Shown: positions 40,991 to 50,739, counted from the first letter of the stretch. The stretch is 64,000 bases of DNA from Pseudonocardia parietis (GCF_017876315.1 NZ_JAGINU010000001.1:2914001-2978000), one strand, 5' to 3'. Notes: generated by a model from the sequence alone, not told the origin. Made by a program: numbers and translations.

Positions 40991-42481
40991 TCAGACCGGG
41001 TAGGAACGCCGGCGTTCCTCGGCGAGGAAGTGCGCGGTGTCCCGGGTCGACGTGTAGAGCGACCGGTAGTGCGGGTGGAAGCGGTCGTACACCTCACGGG
41101 CGACCGGATCGGGCTCGATGGTCCGCGCGACCGGGTTCCACCGGCGCAGCTCCGGGTCCGCCCCGGTCGCGACGGCGGCGAGCCAGGCGTCGCCCAGCGC
41201 GGCGCCGACGGTCTGCTCCGGGACGTCCTGCGGCACGCCCGTGACGTCGGTGACGATCCGGGTCCACAGCCCGCCCTGGACGCCACCACCCACGGCGACC
41301 AGGCGCTTGGTCTCGCCGCCCGCATCGCGCATGACCTCGAGGTTGTGCCGGACACCGTGCGCGATGCCCTCCAGCGCGGCCCGGTAGACCTCGCCACGGG
41401 AGTGCGCCGTGGTGAGCCCGGCGAGGATCCCGCGGGCGTCCGGGTCGAACAGCGGCGTGCGTTCCCCGGCGAAGTAGGGGAGCAGGAGCAGGCCGCCGCT
41501 GCCCGGCGGCACCTCGCCGGCCTCGGCGACCAGCTCGGCGAAGCCCTCACCGGTGAGGTCGCGCAGCCAGTTCGTGATCGCTCCGGATGTCGCCATCCCG
41601 GCGGCGAGGGTGAACGTGGCGGGGACGACACCTCGCGTCGTCCACATCGCCGGGTGCGGCCGGGGCCGGTCGATCACCTCGATCAGGAACATCGTGGTGC
41701 CGTACATGACCATGACCTCGCCCGGCGAGGTGACTCCGGCGCTGGTCGCCTCGGCCCAGGCGTCGACGGTCCCGGCGGTGACGGGCAGGCCCTCCGGGAG
41801 CCCGGTCCCGGCGGCCGCCTCGGCGGTGACGTGCCCGGCGATCTCGGTCGGCCACAGCAGCCGCGGCAGCTCGATCCCCGGCGCTGTCACCCGGGCCCAG
41901 TCGCTCGCCCAGTCCGCTGCCGCGAGGTCGTACATCGGGTCGCACTGGCTGGCCGAGTGGTGGTCGAGGACGTACTCGCCGGTGAGCCGGTGCACCAGGT
42001 ACGACGAGCACATCAGGAACAGCGAGGCCCGCTCGTAGACCTCGGGCTCGTGCCGCGCCAGCCAGCGCCACTTCGGTCCCACCGCCTGCGAGGACAGCGG
42101 CGTCCCGGCGCGGGCGAGGATCCGCTCGGCCCCGAGCTCGGCGGTCAGCTCGTCGATCTCCGTACCGGCCCGGGTGTCGACGCCGTAGAGGATCGCGGGG
42201 CGGAGCGGACGGCCGTCGGCGTCCGCGGGGAGCAGGGTCGGGCCGATGCCGGAGACGCCCAGGCCGGCCGGTGTGGCGTCCGGGACGGCGGCGAGCAGCT
42301 CGCGGACGATCACGGTGAAGTCGCCCCACCAGATCGCCTCCGCGTCGTGCTCGACCCACCCCGGACGGGGTTGCGCGGTCTCGTGCGCACGGTCGGCGCG
42401 GGCGAGCACCCGCCCACCGGAATCGACGACGACCCCCTTCGAGCCCGAGGTTCCGATGTCGACACCGAGGTAGACCTGCAT
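40991..42481 (-). CDS. FGGY family carbohydrate kinase, xylulokinase-like
   Basis: 496 residues. The N-terminal ATPase motif is YLGVDIGTSGSKGVVVD, the middle has GVSGIGPTLLPADADGRPL and GVDTRAGTEIDEL, and the second domain shows TAGTVDAWAEATSAGV (catalytic Asp) and RLVAVGGGVQGGLWTRIVTD (adenosine motif). This pattern matches xylulokinase-type FGGY kinases more than glycerol kinases. The substrate may be D-xylulose or another ketose; there is no isomerase or transporter next to it. ATG 42481 has GGAAAGGA directly upstream. It is convergent with the M23 gene, 7 bp apart. Confidence 0.88.
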   Translation of the reverse strand: MQVYLGVDIGTSGSKGVVVDSGGRVLARADRAHETAQPRPGWVEHDAEAIWWGDFTVIVRELLAAVPDATPAGLGVSGIGPTLLPADADGRPLRPAILYGVDTRAGTEIDELTAELGAERILARAGTPLSSQAVGPKWRWLARHEPEVYERASLFLMCSSYLVHRLTGEYVLDHHSASQCDPMYDLAAADWASDWARVTAPGIELPRLLWPTEIAGHVTAEAAAGTGLPEGLPVTAGTVDAWAEATSAGVTSPGEVMVMYGTTMFLIEVIDRPRPHPAMWTTRGVVPATFTLAAGMATSGAITNWLRDLTGEGFAELVAEAGEVPPGSGGLLLLPYFAGERTPLFDPDARGILAGLTTAHSRGEVYRAALEGIAHGVRHNLEVMRDAGGETKRLVAVGGGVQGGLWTRIVTDVTGVPQDVPEQTVGAALGDAWLAAVATGADPELRRWNPVARTIEPDPVAREVYDRFHPHYRSLYTSTRDTAHFLAEERRRSYPV

Positions 42482-42665
42482 GGTCCTTTCCTACCGGGTG
42501 ACGGTGCCGCATAACACAGGGGGCCGACAGCCTGGCGGCTCCGCGCCCCCGGAACGGCCGAGTTGTCCACGACACCCTCTCTGAAACCCGGTGGAGAGGC
42601 GTCCGTCCACAGGCCCGGGAATCGGTCCGGGCGCGATGACGTGCGGCTGCGCCACGCTCGTCGTC

Positions 42666-43868
42666 ATGACCGCACTGCCACAGCCCGAACCCGAGCTGCC
42701 GTCCCGCTCCGCACCGCCACCCGTGCCGCCCGGTGCTGTTCCGCCGTGGCCACCGGGCGGCACCCCGGCCGATCCGTGGCCGTGGGACCCCGACGGCGCC
42801 GCCGCGGCCCGGATCCGGCTGACCGAACCCGCCGACCTGATCGCCGCGGTCCCGGTGCTGATCGGCTTCCACCCCGAGGACTCGCTGGTCCTGGTGGGGC
42901 TGGCCGGGCCGGAGCTCCGGGGCCGGGTGGGGCTCACCGTGCGGGTCGACCTGCCGCAGGCACGTGCGGTCCACCGGGTGTGCGACGACAGCGTGTCCGT
43001 ACTGGCCGGGAGCGGTGCGGCGCGTGCGGTCGCGGTCGTCGTGCGGGGCGGGCGGCCGGGCTCGATGGCGCAGCGCCGGGTCCGCCGGGACGTCGCGGAG
43101 GCCGCGCGCCGGTCACTGGTACGGGCCGGGATCGAACCGATGGCGGTGCTGTGGACCTCCGGTACCCGGGCCGGCGACCGCTGGAGCTGCTATCCGCTGG
43201 TCGGGCAGGAGTGCGGCTGCTCCGGGACGGTGCCGGATCCGAGCGCGACGCCGGTCGCGGTCGCCGCCGCGGTACAGGGCGGCCGGGCGGTGCTGCCGGA
43301 CCGGGCCGCCGTGCTCGCGCAGCTCGACGGCGACGCCGCCGACCTGGCCCGGTGGGTGCGGCTGGGCACGGAGGCGGCGGCGGCCGGAGACCCGGGCACG
43401 TACGCCGGTACCGGCCTCCTCGACGGTTGCCTCGACGAGGCGGCCGAGGGCCGTCTCGTGATCGACGACCGTCTCGCCCTCGACTTCCGTGCCGCGTTCG
43501 GCGACCCGGAGTTCCGGGACGAGGCGCTGCGGCGCTGTCTCGGGCCGGGTGCCCCGCACGCCGAGCAGCTCTGGGCGGTGCTCACCCGCGCGCTGCCCGT
43601 CCCGGAGCGGGCCGATCCGGCGGCGCTGCTCGGCGTCTGCGCCCTGCTGCGGGGGGACGGTGCCCTCGCCGTCCTCGCCGTGGACCGCGCGCTCGGGGAC
43701 CGGCCGGGCCACATCCTGGCCACCGTGGTCGACACGGCACTGCGGGACGCGCTGACCCCGGGCGTCGCGCCGGGCCCGTATGCCGGGCCGGACGGGTTGC
43801 GCCGGCTGCTCACCGCGATGCTCGGCCCCGGTGGGATCGACGCCACGGACCCGGGCGAGCAGTGGTGA
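42666..43868 (+). CDS. DUF4192 family protein
   Basis: 400 residues. After a Pro-rich N-terminus (PPPVPPGAVPPWPPGG), the DUF4192 core starts at RIRLTEPADLIAAVPVLIGF and HPEDSLVLVGLAG, typical of this actinobacterial family. Later blocks are GDRWSCYPLVGQECGCSGTV, with three Cys that could bind metal, and a C-terminal helical part with LLGVCALLRGDGALAVLAVD. Function unknown; the family is common in Pseudonocardiales and related orders. The start is uncertain (ATG 42666 or ATG 42636), with no good ribosome binding site. It ends 5 bp from the convergent galE. Confidence 0.85.
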   Translation: MTALPQPEPELPSRSAPPPVPPGAVPPWPPGGTPADPWPWDPDGAAAARIRLTEPADLIAAVPVLIGFHPEDSLVLVGLAGPELRGRVGLTVRVDLPQARAVHRVCDDSVSVLAGSGAARAVAVVVRGGRPGSMAQRRVRRDVAEAARRSLVRAGIEPMAVLWTSGTRAGDRWSCYPLVGQECGCSGTVPDPSATPVAVAAAVQGGRAVLPDRAAVLAQLDGDAADLARWVRLGTEAAAAGDPGTYAGTGLLDGCLDEAAEGRLVIDDRLALDFRAAFGDPEFRDEALRRCLGPGAPHAEQLWAVLTRALPVPERADPAALLGVCALLRGDGALAVLAVDRALGDRPGHILATVVDTALRDALTPGVAPGPYAGPDGLRRLLTAMLGPGGIDATDPGEQW

Positions 43869-43873
43869 GCGGG

Positions 43874-44842
43874 TCAGCGGCCCCGGGCGAACTCCCAGGC
43901 GTCGGCGACGATCCGTTGCAGCTCCGTGCGCGAGGGCTTCCAGCCCAGCTGCTCCGCGGCCCGATCGCTGGCGGCGACCAGGACGGCGGGGTCGCCGGCC
44001 CGGCGGGGGGTCAGCACGGCCGGGATCGGGTGCCCGGTCACCGCGCGGCAGGCTTCGACGACCTCCAGCACCGAGAAGCCGTGGCCGCTGCCCAGGTTGT
44101 AGACGTCGTGCCGGCCGGCGGTGGCGTGCTGCAGCGCCAGCAGGTGCGCGTCGGCCAGGTCGTCGACGTGGATGTAGTCGCGCACGCAGGTGCCGTCGGG
44201 GGTCGGCCAGTCGTCGCCGAAGATCGAGATCGACTCGCGGGTCCCGGCGGCCACCTGCAGGACGAGCGGGATCAGGTGGGTCTCGACGGCGTGCCGCTCG
44301 CCGAGGTGCACGTCACCGGCCACGTGGGCGCCCGCCACGTTGAAGTACCGCAGGCTGGTCGCGGCCACACCGTGCGCGGTCGCGTACGAGGTGATCATGT
44401 GATCGATCGCGAGCTTGCTCGCCCCGTACGGGTTGGTCGGGAGGGTCGGTGCGGACTCCGGGATCGGCACCCGGTCCGGCTCGCCGTAGGTGGCGGCGGT
44501 GGAGGAGAACACCAGGCGCGGCACCGCGTGCTCGCGGATCGCCTCCAGCAACCGGAACGAGGCGAGGACGTTCCCGGACCAGTACTTCTCGGGCTCCGTC
44601 ACGGACTCGCCGACCAGCGAGCGTGCGGCGAAGTGCAGGACACCGTCGAAGCCGCCCGCGGCGAGAACCTCGCCGGCTCCCGCGCCCAGCTCCGCCTCGA
44701 CGAACGTGGCGTCGGACGGGACGGCGTCCCGGTGGCCGGTGGACAGGTCGTCGAGTACGACGACCTCGTGTCCCGCCTCCAGCAGGTGCGCCGCGCACAC
44801 ACTGCCGACGTATCCCGCGCCGCCGGTGACGAGCAGCTTCAC
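43874..44842 (-). CDS. galE: UDP-glucose 4-epimerase
   Basis: 322 residues, extended SDR. The NAD site is [20 protein letters not shown]; Asp and Asn residues of the adenosine pocket follow in [15 protein letters not shown]. The active site contains Ser-Ser-Thr in [11 protein letters not shown] and Tyr-x3-Lys in [12 protein letters not shown], then [11 protein letters not shown] and [17 protein letters not shown]. This interconverts UDP-glucose and UDP-galactose for cell-wall polysaccharides. The start is GTG 44842, with AGGAGG 6 nt upstream, a strong site. It follows ideR on the same strand but is separated by a hairpin terminator. Confidence 0.95.
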   Translation of the reverse strand: MKLLVTGGAGYVGSVCAAHLLEAGHEVVVLDDLSTGHRDAVPSDATFVEAELGAGAGEVLAAGGFDGVLHFAARSLVGESVTEPEKYWSGNVLASFRLLEAIREHAVPRLVFSSTAATYGEPDRVPIPESAPTLPTNPYGASKLAIDHMITSYATAHGVAATSLRYFNVAGAHVAGDVHLGERHAVETHLIPLVLQVAAGTRESISIFGDDWPTPDGTCVRDYIHVDDLADAHLLALQHATAGRHDVYNLGSGHGFSVLEVVEACRAVTGHPIPAVLTPRRAGDPAVLVAASDRAAEQLGWKPSRTELQRIVADAWEFARGR

Positions 44843-44917
44843 CCCGGGCCTCCTGGCCTGCCGATCCCCACGGCACCGACCTGCGCGGCGCCGAGCCGTC
44901 GGCCCGACCCTCTCACG

Positions 44918-44962
44918 GGGGTGCACGACGACCGTCGTGCACCCGGGCCGCCGCGGCGGCCC
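44918..44962. terminator. Double hairpin after ideR
   Basis: The first stem (GGGTGCACGACG, 44919-44930, with its exact complement 44933-44944) is followed directly by the 18-bp palindrome at 44945-44962 (GGGCCGCCG and CGGCGGCCC). They lie 10-54 nt after the ideR stop. Confidence 0.7.
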
Positions 44963-44971
44963 CGGCAGCCG

Positions 44972-45694
44972 CTACTGGGCCTTGACCAGAACGGCGTGTG
45001 CGACCAGCGGGGCGACGGTGGCCTTCTCGCTCTCGGCCGAGGACACCGGGACCGGGTCCCCGAAGCGCGGGATCGCACCGACCTCCACGCTGAGACCCGG
45101 CACGATGCCGGCGAGCTTCAGCTCGCCCATGAGGTCCGCGTCGTTCTGCACGTGCTCGGCGATGCGCCGCACCTCGACCCGGCCGCCGCCGCGCCGGGCG
45201 AGCTCGTCGAGCCGCTGGAGCCCCACCTCGAGCGACGGCGGGACCGAGGAGGAGGCCGACGGCCCGTGCTCACCGCGCTCCAGGTCGTCCAGGCCGGGGA
45301 TCGGGTTGCCGTACGGGGACACGGTCGGCTTGTCGAGCAGGCGGAGCAGCTTGCGCTCGACGTCCTCGCTCATCACGTGCTCCCAGCGGCAGGCCTCGGC
45401 GTGGACGAGCTCCCACTCCAGGCCGATGACGTCGATGAGCAGACGCTCCGCGAGCCGGTGCTTGCGCATGACCGCGACGGCGCGGCTGCGGCCGTCGTCG
45501 GTCAGTTCGAGGTGGCGGTCCCCGGCGACGACGACCAGCCCGTCGCGCTCCATCCGGGCGACGGTCTGGCTGACGGTCGGACCGCTCTGCCCGAGGCGTT
45601 CGGCGATCCGCGCGCGCAGCGGAACGACGCCCTCCTCCTCGAGTTCGTAGATGGTCCGGAGGTACATCTCGGTGGTGTCGATGAGGTCGTTCAC
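44972..45694 (-). CDS. ideR: Iron-dependent DtxR/IdeR-family repressor
   Basis: 240 residues in the usual three domains: winged HTH ([20 protein letters not shown], then [20 protein letters not shown]), a dimerisation/metal domain and a C-terminal SH3-like domain. Metal ligands match DtxR numbering: Met10, His79 and Glu83 (RKHRLAERL), His98, Cys102, Glu105 and His106 ([10 protein letters not shown]). With Fe2+ it should repress siderophore and iron-uptake genes and activate storage genes. The start is GTG 45694, with AAGGGG 6 nt upstream; a -10 box TAGACT lies at 45717-45722. It is divergent from the sulfurtransferase. Confidence 0.93.
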   Translation of the reverse strand: MNDLIDTTEMYLRTIYELEEEGVVPLRARIAERLGQSGPTVSQTVARMERDGLVVVAGDRHLELTDDGRSRAVAVMRKHRLAERLLIDVIGLEWELVHAEACRWEHVMSEDVERKLLRLLDKPTVSPYGNPIPGLDDLERGEHGPSASSSVPPSLEVGLQRLDELARRGGGRVEVRRIAEHVQNDADLMGELKLAGIVPGLSVEVGAIPRFGDPVPVSSAESEKATVAPLVAHAVLVKAQ

Positions 45695-45775
45695 ATGGGG
45701 CCCCTTCGTTCGATGGCCAGTCTACCCAGGGCGAGCCCCGGGCACGGCGCACCCATCCGGGGCAGGATGGGCCGC

Positions 45776-46717
45776 GTGTCCGGTTCGATGATCTCCCCAG
45801 AGGCCCTCGCCGGTCTGCTCACCCCCGCAGGTCGTGACGGAGCAGACAGGCCGCCGGGTACTGCACGTCCGGTGCTGCTGGACGTGCGGTGGCGACTTAC
45901 CGGGCCATCCATGCGTGACGACCACGCGGCCCGCCGTATTCCCGGAGCGGTGTTCGTCGACCTCGACACCGAGCTGGCGGCGGGACCGTCGTCGCCGGGA
46001 CCCGGCGGCCGGCACCCCCTTCCGGGCCCCGCGGCCCTGCAGGAGGTCCTGCGCGCGGCGGGTGTCCGGGACGACGATCCGGACCAGCTGGTCGTCGCCT
46101 ACGACGACCGCGACGGCTCGGTGGCGGCGCGGGCCTGGTGGCTGCTGCGCTGGGCCGGGGTCGCCCCGTCGCGCGTGCGGGTGCTCGACGGCGGGTTCGC
46201 GGCGTGGCAGCAGAGCGGTCTCCCGGTCGCGGGTACCGACGGCGGCGCGGCCGAGCCGGAGCCGCTGCCGGCCGGGGACCTCGTCGTGCGGTCCGGCGGG
46301 ATGCCGGTCGTCGACGCCGACGGTGCCGCCGCTCTCGCCCGGGACGGGGTGCTGCTCGACGCCCGTGCGGCCGCGCGGTACCGCGGCGAGACCGAGCCGG
46401 TCGACCCGCGCACCGGGCACGTCCCCGGCGCGCGCAACACTCCCGCCGCGGCCAACACCGGCCCGGACGGCCGCTGGCTCGCCCCCGAGGTCCTGGCCGA
46501 GCGGTTCCGCGCCGCCGGGGCCGTGCCGGGTGTCCCGGCCGGGGCGTACTGCGGCTCGGGCATCAACGCCTGCGCGCTGGTGCTGGCGTTGGAGGAGTCC
46601 GGGACGACACTCCCGCAGGCGCCTGCCGCGCTCTACCCGGGTTCCTGGTCGGAATGGAGTGCCGACCCGGGGCGCCCGGCCGCGACCGGCGACCGGCCGT
46701 GGGTGGCGGACCGGTGA
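45776..46717 (+). CDS. Sulfurtransferase, two rhodanese domains (SseA-like)
   Basis: 313 residues. The N-terminal rhodanese domain contains VLLDVRWRLTGPSMRDDH and RIPGAVFVDLDTELA and has a degenerate loop (AYDDRDGS) without Cys. The C-terminal domain has the active-site Cys in AYCGSGINACALVLALEE. A CG-S-G loop is closer to 3-mercaptopyruvate sulfurtransferase than to thiosulfate rhodanese (CRKGVT). It moves sulfane sulfur to a thiol acceptor or cyanide. The start is uncertain: GTG 45776 has GGCAGG about 9 nt upstream; ATG 45767 and ATG 45788 are also in frame. It is divergent from ideR. Confidence 0.9.
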   Translation: MSGSMISPEALAGLLTPAGRDGADRPPGTARPVLLDVRWRLTGPSMRDDHAARRIPGAVFVDLDTELAAGPSSPGPGGRHPLPGPAALQEVLRAAGVRDDDPDQLVVAYDDRDGSVAARAWWLLRWAGVAPSRVRVLDGGFAAWQQSGLPVAGTDGGAAEPEPLPAGDLVVRSGGMPVVDADGAAALARDGVLLDARAAARYRGETEPVDPRTGHVPGARNTPAAANTGPDGRWLAPEVLAERFRAAGAVPGVPAGAYCGSGINACALVLALEESGTTLPQAPAALYPGSWSEWSADPGRPAATGDRPWVADR

Positions 46718-46722
46718 ACGGC

Positions 46723-46752
46723 GTGACCGTGGCCGCATCCCTGACATACGGT
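46723..46752 (+). promoter_or_regulatory. Promoter of the acuC-pat operon
   Basis: GTGACC (46723-46728), 18 nt, TACGGT (46747-46752), then 8 nt to ATG 46761 with no ribosome binding site. The -35 box starts 5 bp after the sulfurtransferase stop. A leaderless mRNA is predicted. Confidence 0.45.
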
Positions 46753-46760
46753 CCCGTGCC

Positions 46761-47933
46761 ATGAGCGCGCGCACGTCGGTCGTGTGGACACCGGAGTTCC
46801 TGACCTACCAGCTGTCCGACGACCATCCGCTGAACCCGGTGCGGCTCGACCTGATGATGGAGCTGTCGCGCGGGCTCGGGGTGCTCGACGGGATCGACCT
46901 GATCGAGCCGCAGGCCGCCACCGACGCCGAGCTGACCCGGGTGCACACACCGGGCTACCAGACCGCGGTGCGGTCGGCCCCGGAGGCACCGTTCGGGGTG
47001 GGGCACGGTCTCGGCACCGCCGACAACCCGATCTTCTTCGGGATGCACGAGGCGGCGTCGCTGATCGCGGGCGGCTCGGTGGCGGCGGCCCGCGAGATCG
47101 CCGAGGGGCGTGCCGACCGGGCGGTGAACCTGGCGGGCGGCCTGCACCACGCCATGCCCGACCGGGCCGCCGGGTTCTGCGTCTACAACGACTGCTCGGT
47201 CGCGATCGCCTGGCTGCTGGACCAGGGCTACGAGCGCATCGCCTACGTCGACGTCGACGTCCACCACGGCGACGGCGTCCAGGCCTCCTTCTACGACGAC
47301 CCGCGGGTCCTCACGATCTCGTTGCACCAGCACCCGCTGACCCTGTGGCCGGGCACCGGCTGGGCGGGCGAGTACGGCCGCGGGGACGGCGAGGGCTACG
47401 CGGTGAACGTCGCGCTGCCCCCCGGGACCGGCGACGCAGGCTGGCTGCGCGCCTTCCACGGCGTCGTGCCGTCGCTGCTGGAGGCGTTCCGCCCGCAGGT
47501 GCTGGTCACCGAGTGCGGTGCGGACACCCATGCCGAGGACCCGCTGGCGAACCTGGAGCTGTCGGTGGACGGCCACCGGGCCATCTACCGCACCCTGCGC
47601 GAGCTGGCCGAGACGACGGCAGGCGGCAAGTGGCTGGTGCTCGGTGGTGGCGGGTACTCGCTCTACCGCGTGGTGCCCCGCTCGTGGACGCACCTGCTCG
47701 CGGTGTCGCTCGACCGGGACCTCCACCCGGACACGACGATCCCCGCGGACTGGATGGCAAGGGCGTCGACCCACACCCGGGCTCCGCTGCCGGTGTCGAT
47801 GTCCGACGGGGCCGACCCGTCCTTCGAGAAGTGGGGTGGGGCGTTCGGCGAGCGGGTGGACTCCTCCATCCTGGAGACCCGCCGTGCGGTCTTCCCGCTG
47901 CACGGACTCGAGCCCGACGACCCGCGGGACTGA
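46761..47933 (+). CDS. acuC: Histone-deacetylase-family lysine deacetylase, AcuC-like
   Basis: 390 residues, class I HDAC fold. The catalytic region is visible: NLAGGLHHAMPDRAAGFCVY (paired His), AYVDVDVHHGDGVQASFYDD (zinc Asp and His), and TECGADTHAEDPLANLEL (second zinc Asp), then VLGGGGYSLYRVV. AcuC of Bacillus removes acetyl groups from acetyl-CoA synthetase, and this is the likely job here. The next gene, 3 bp downstream, encodes a Pat-like lysine acetyltransferase, so writer and eraser share one operon. ATG 46761 appears leaderless. Confidence 0.92.
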   Translation: MSARTSVVWTPEFLTYQLSDDHPLNPVRLDLMMELSRGLGVLDGIDLIEPQAATDAELTRVHTPGYQTAVRSAPEAPFGVGHGLGTADNPIFFGMHEAASLIAGGSVAAAREIAEGRADRAVNLAGGLHHAMPDRAAGFCVYNDCSVAIAWLLDQGYERIAYVDVDVHHGDGVQASFYDDPRVLTISLHQHPLTLWPGTGWAGEYGRGDGEGYAVNVALPPGTGDAGWLRAFHGVVPSLLEAFRPQVLVTECGADTHAEDPLANLELSVDGHRAIYRTLRELAETTAGGKWLVLGGGGYSLYRVVPRSWTHLLAVSLDRDLHPDTTIPADWMARASTHTRAPLPVSMSDGADPSFEKWGGAFGERVDSSILETRRAVFPLHGLEPDDPRD

Positions 47934-47936
47934 GAC

Positions 47937-50663
47937 ATGACGGCCACGAGCATGCCCGACGACCAGCCGCAGCAGCGGACGCATCCGTACCCCCGGCACT
48001 GGGAGGCCGACGTCGTCGCCTCCGACGGCGGGATTGTCCACCTGCGCCCGATCAGCCCCGACGACGCCGACATGCTGCTGGCCTTCCACGGCAAGCTCTC
48101 CGACCGCACCCGCTACCTGCGCTACTTCGGGCCGTACCCACGGATCTCGCCGCGTGACCTGGAGCGGTTCACCGTCGTCGACCACCGCAGCCGGGTCGCG
48201 TTCCTGGCCATGCTGGGGGACGAGATCATCGCGGTCGGCCGCTACGAGGGGCTCACCCCCGACGGTGGTGCGGCGGTCCAGGAGGGCGCAGGCACCGACA
48301 AGCCGGTCACCTCGGCCGAGGTCGCGTTCGTCGTGCGCGACGACCACCAGGCGCGCGGGCTGGGCTCCATCCTGCTCGAGCACCTCGCCGCCGCCGCCCG
48401 GGAGAACGGGCTCTCCCGCTTCGAGGCCGAGGTGCTGGTCGAGAACCACGCCATGGTCCGGGTGTTCCGGGAGGCCGGCTACCAGGTCAAACGGGCCTTC
48501 GCCGAGGGCGTGCTGCACCTGGAGTTCGACGTCGACCCGACCGAGAAGTCGATCGCGGTGCGGGACTCGCGCGAGCAGGCCGCCGAGGCCCGCAGCGTCG
48601 CGAACCTGCTGCACCCGGCCTCGGTCGCGGTGATCGGCGCCTCCGCGGACGCGACCAAGCTCGGCCACGCCGTGCTCACCAACCTGTTGCTCGCCGGGTT
48701 CACCGGTCCCGTCTACCCGGTGAACCCGGACGCCCGCTCGGTGCGCGGTGTGCGGGCGTACCCGTCGGTGATCGACATCCCGGACGAGGTGGACCTCGCC
48801 GTCGTCGCCGTCCCGGCCGCGAACATCGACGAGGTCATGGACTCCTGCCTGGCCAAGGGCGTCAAGGCGCTGGTGGTGATCAGCTCCGGGTTCGCCGACG
48901 CCGGCGGGGGCGGCAAGGTGGCCGAGCGCCGGCTGGTGGCCGAGGCCCGCGCGCACGGCATGCGGGTGGTCGGGCCGAACGCGCTCGGCGTCGCCAACCC
49001 GGCCGCGGCCGTCCGGCTCAACGCCACCCTGGCCCCGGCGCTGCCCGGGCCCGGCCGCACCGGCTTCTTCTGCCAGTCCGGTGCGCTGGGGACCGCGATC
49101 CTGGCCAACGCGCGTTCGCGCGGGCTGGGGCTGTCCTCGTTCGTCTCCGCGGGCAACCGCGCCGACGTCTCCGGCAACGACCTCATGCAGTACTGGCAGA
49201 CGGACCCGGGCACCGACCAGGTGCTGCTCTACCTGGAGACGTTCGGCAACCCGCGCAAGTTCGCCCGGGTCGCGCGCAGGCTGGCCCGGACCAAGCCGAT
49301 CGTCGCGGTGAAGTCCGGGCGCCACACCGGGCCGCTGCCGTCGCTGGCGTCGGTCGGCGCGCAGATCGACGAGTCCAGCGTCCAGGCGCTGTTCGAGCAG
49401 TCCGGCGTCATCCGGGTGCAGACCCTGCCGCAGCTGTTCGACACCGCGCTGCTGCTGGCCTACCAGCCGCTGCCCAGCGGGCGGCGGGTCGCGGTCGTCG
49501 GGAACTCGACGGCGGTGAACCTGCTGGTCACCGACGGCCTGCTGGACGAGGGGCTGGAGCTCGCCGGGGACACGGTGGACGTCGGCACCCAGGCGCCGCC
49601 CGAGGCGTTCGCCGAGGCGGTCCGCAGTCGGCTGGAGGGCGCGGACCAGCCGGACGCCCTGATCGCGGTGTTCGTCCCGCCGGTGGCCGTCGAGGGGACC
49701 GCGCACGCGAACGCCCTGCGCGACGCCGCCGACGGCGCCGGGATCCCGGTGCTCGCGGTGTTCCTGGCGGCGGAGGGCATCCCGGCCGAGCTGTCGGTGC
49801 GCCAGGCCGACGGCACGCCCGGGCGGGGCTCGGTGCCCAGCTACGCGAGCCCGGAGCGGGCGACGGCCGCGCTGGGCCGGGTCACCCGCTACGCCGAGTG
49901 GCGCGACACCCCGGTCGGTGAGTTCGTCGTCCCCGACGGCATCGACACCGAACGGGCCCGCCGGCTCGTCGCCTCGTTCGGCCCGGACGCCGCGCACGAG
50001 CTGACCGACCCCGAGGCGGTCGAGCTGCTGGCCTGTTACGGCCTGGACGTCGTCACCTTCCGCCAGGTCACCGGGGCCGACGCCGCGGTCGTCGCCGCCG
50101 AGGAGGTCGGGTACCCGGTGGTGATCAAGACGACCGGCGAGCAGTGGCGGCACCGCGGCGACTTCGTCGGCGTCCGGCTGGATCTCGTGTCGCCGGACGC
50201 CGTCCGCGGCGCGCACGCCGAGCTGTCCCGGCTGACCGGCTCCGACGAGGTGTACGTGCAGCGGATGGCGCCGAAGGGCTCGTCCTGCAAGATCGAGGTG
50301 GTCGAGGACCCGTCGTTCGGCTCGCTGATCGCGTTCGGGCTCTCCGGCATGGCCACCGAGCTGCTCGGTGACCGCGCCTACCGCGTGCTGCCGGTCTCCA
50401 CCGAGGACGCCAAGCGGTTGATCCGGGCGCCCCGGGCGGCGCCGCTGCTCACCGGCTACCGGGGCACGGAGCCGGTCGACACCGACGCGCTGGAGGACCT
50501 CGTGCTGCGGATCGGGCGGCTCACCGAGGACATCCCGCAGATCCGGTCACTGGCCCTGAACCCGGTGCTGGCCTCCCCGGACGGCGCGTTCGTCACCGGC
50601 GCGCGGGTGACCGTCGGCCCGGTGCCCGACCGGCGCGACACGGGACCGCGCCGGCTGCGCTGA
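47937..50663 (+). CDS. Pat-like protein lysine acetyltransferase: GNAT fused to NDP-forming acyl-CoA synthetase-like domain
   Basis: 908 residues. The GNAT domain is at the N-terminus (residues ~30-180; VAFVVRDDHQARGLGSILLE holds the CoA loop). Then follow a CoA-binding Rossmann domain (LLHPASVAVIGASADATKLG), the succinyl-CoA-ligase-like domain (FCQSGALGTAILANA) and a C-terminal ATP-grasp domain (EVGYPVVIKTTGEQW, VYVQRMAPKGSSCKIEVVED). In active ADP-forming synthetases a phosphohistidine sits in a SHTGS motif; here the aligned stretch is PSLASVGAQID, with no His. The same loss is known in Salmonella Pat, whose large domain is regulatory. It should acetylate Acs-type enzymes. The gene directly follows acuC. 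Confidence 0.9.
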   Translation: MTATSMPDDQPQQRTHPYPRHWEADVVASDGGIVHLRPISPDDADMLLAFHGKLSDRTRYLRYFGPYPRISPRDLERFTVVDHRSRVAFLAMLGDEIIAVGRYEGLTPDGGAAVQEGAGTDKPVTSAEVAFVVRDDHQARGLGSILLEHLAAAARENGLSRFEAEVLVENHAMVRVFREAGYQVKRAFAEGVLHLEFDVDPTEKSIAVRDSREQAAEARSVANLLHPASVAVIGASADATKLGHAVLTNLLLAGFTGPVYPVNPDARSVRGVRAYPSVIDIPDEVDLAVVAVPAANIDEVMDSCLAKGVKALVVISSGFADAGGGGKVAERRLVAEARAHGMRVVGPNALGVANPAAAVRLNATLAPALPGPGRTGFFCQSGALGTAILANARSRGLGLSSFVSAGNRADVSGNDLMQYWQTDPGTDQVLLYLETFGNPRKFARVARRLARTKPIVAVKSGRHTGPLPSLASVGAQIDESSVQALFEQSGVIRVQTLPQLFDTALLLAYQPLPSGRRVAVVGNSTAVNLLVTDGLLDEGLELAGDTVDVGTQAPPEAFAEAVRSRLEGADQPDALIAVFVPPVAVEGTAHANALRDAADGAGIPVLAVFLAAEGIPAELSVRQADGTPGRGSVPSYASPERATAALGRVTRYAEWRDTPVGEFVVPDGIDTERARRLVASFGPDAAHELTDPEAVELLACYGLDVVTFRQVTGADAAVVAAEEVGYPVVIKTTGEQWRHRGDFVGVRLDLVSPDAVRGAHAELSRLTGSDEVYVQRMAPKGSSCKIEVVEDPSFGSLIAFGLSGMATELLGDRAYRVLPVSTEDAKRLIRAPRAAPLLTGYRGTEPVDTDALEDLVLRIGRLTEDIPQIRSLALNPVLASPDGAFVTGARVTVGPVPDRRDTGPRRLR

Positions 50664-50690
50664 GAGGAGCTTGCGGAACGAACCTCTGCG

Positions 50691-50720
50691 CTGAGCTGGG
50701 CTGAGCTGGGCTGAGCTGCC
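50691..50720. repeat. 10-bp tandem repeat
   Basis: CTGAGCTGGG occurs twice, followed by a third partial copy CTGAGCTGCC, in the gap between the convergent pat-like and fumarase genes. Confidence 0.7.
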
Positions 50721-50739
50721 GGGCCGAGTCGCGCTGGGA

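Noticed and set aside
45700..45775. IdeR iron box between ideR and the sulfurtransferase gene
   Set aside because: No sequence close to the TTAGGTTAGGCTAACCTAA consensus is present.
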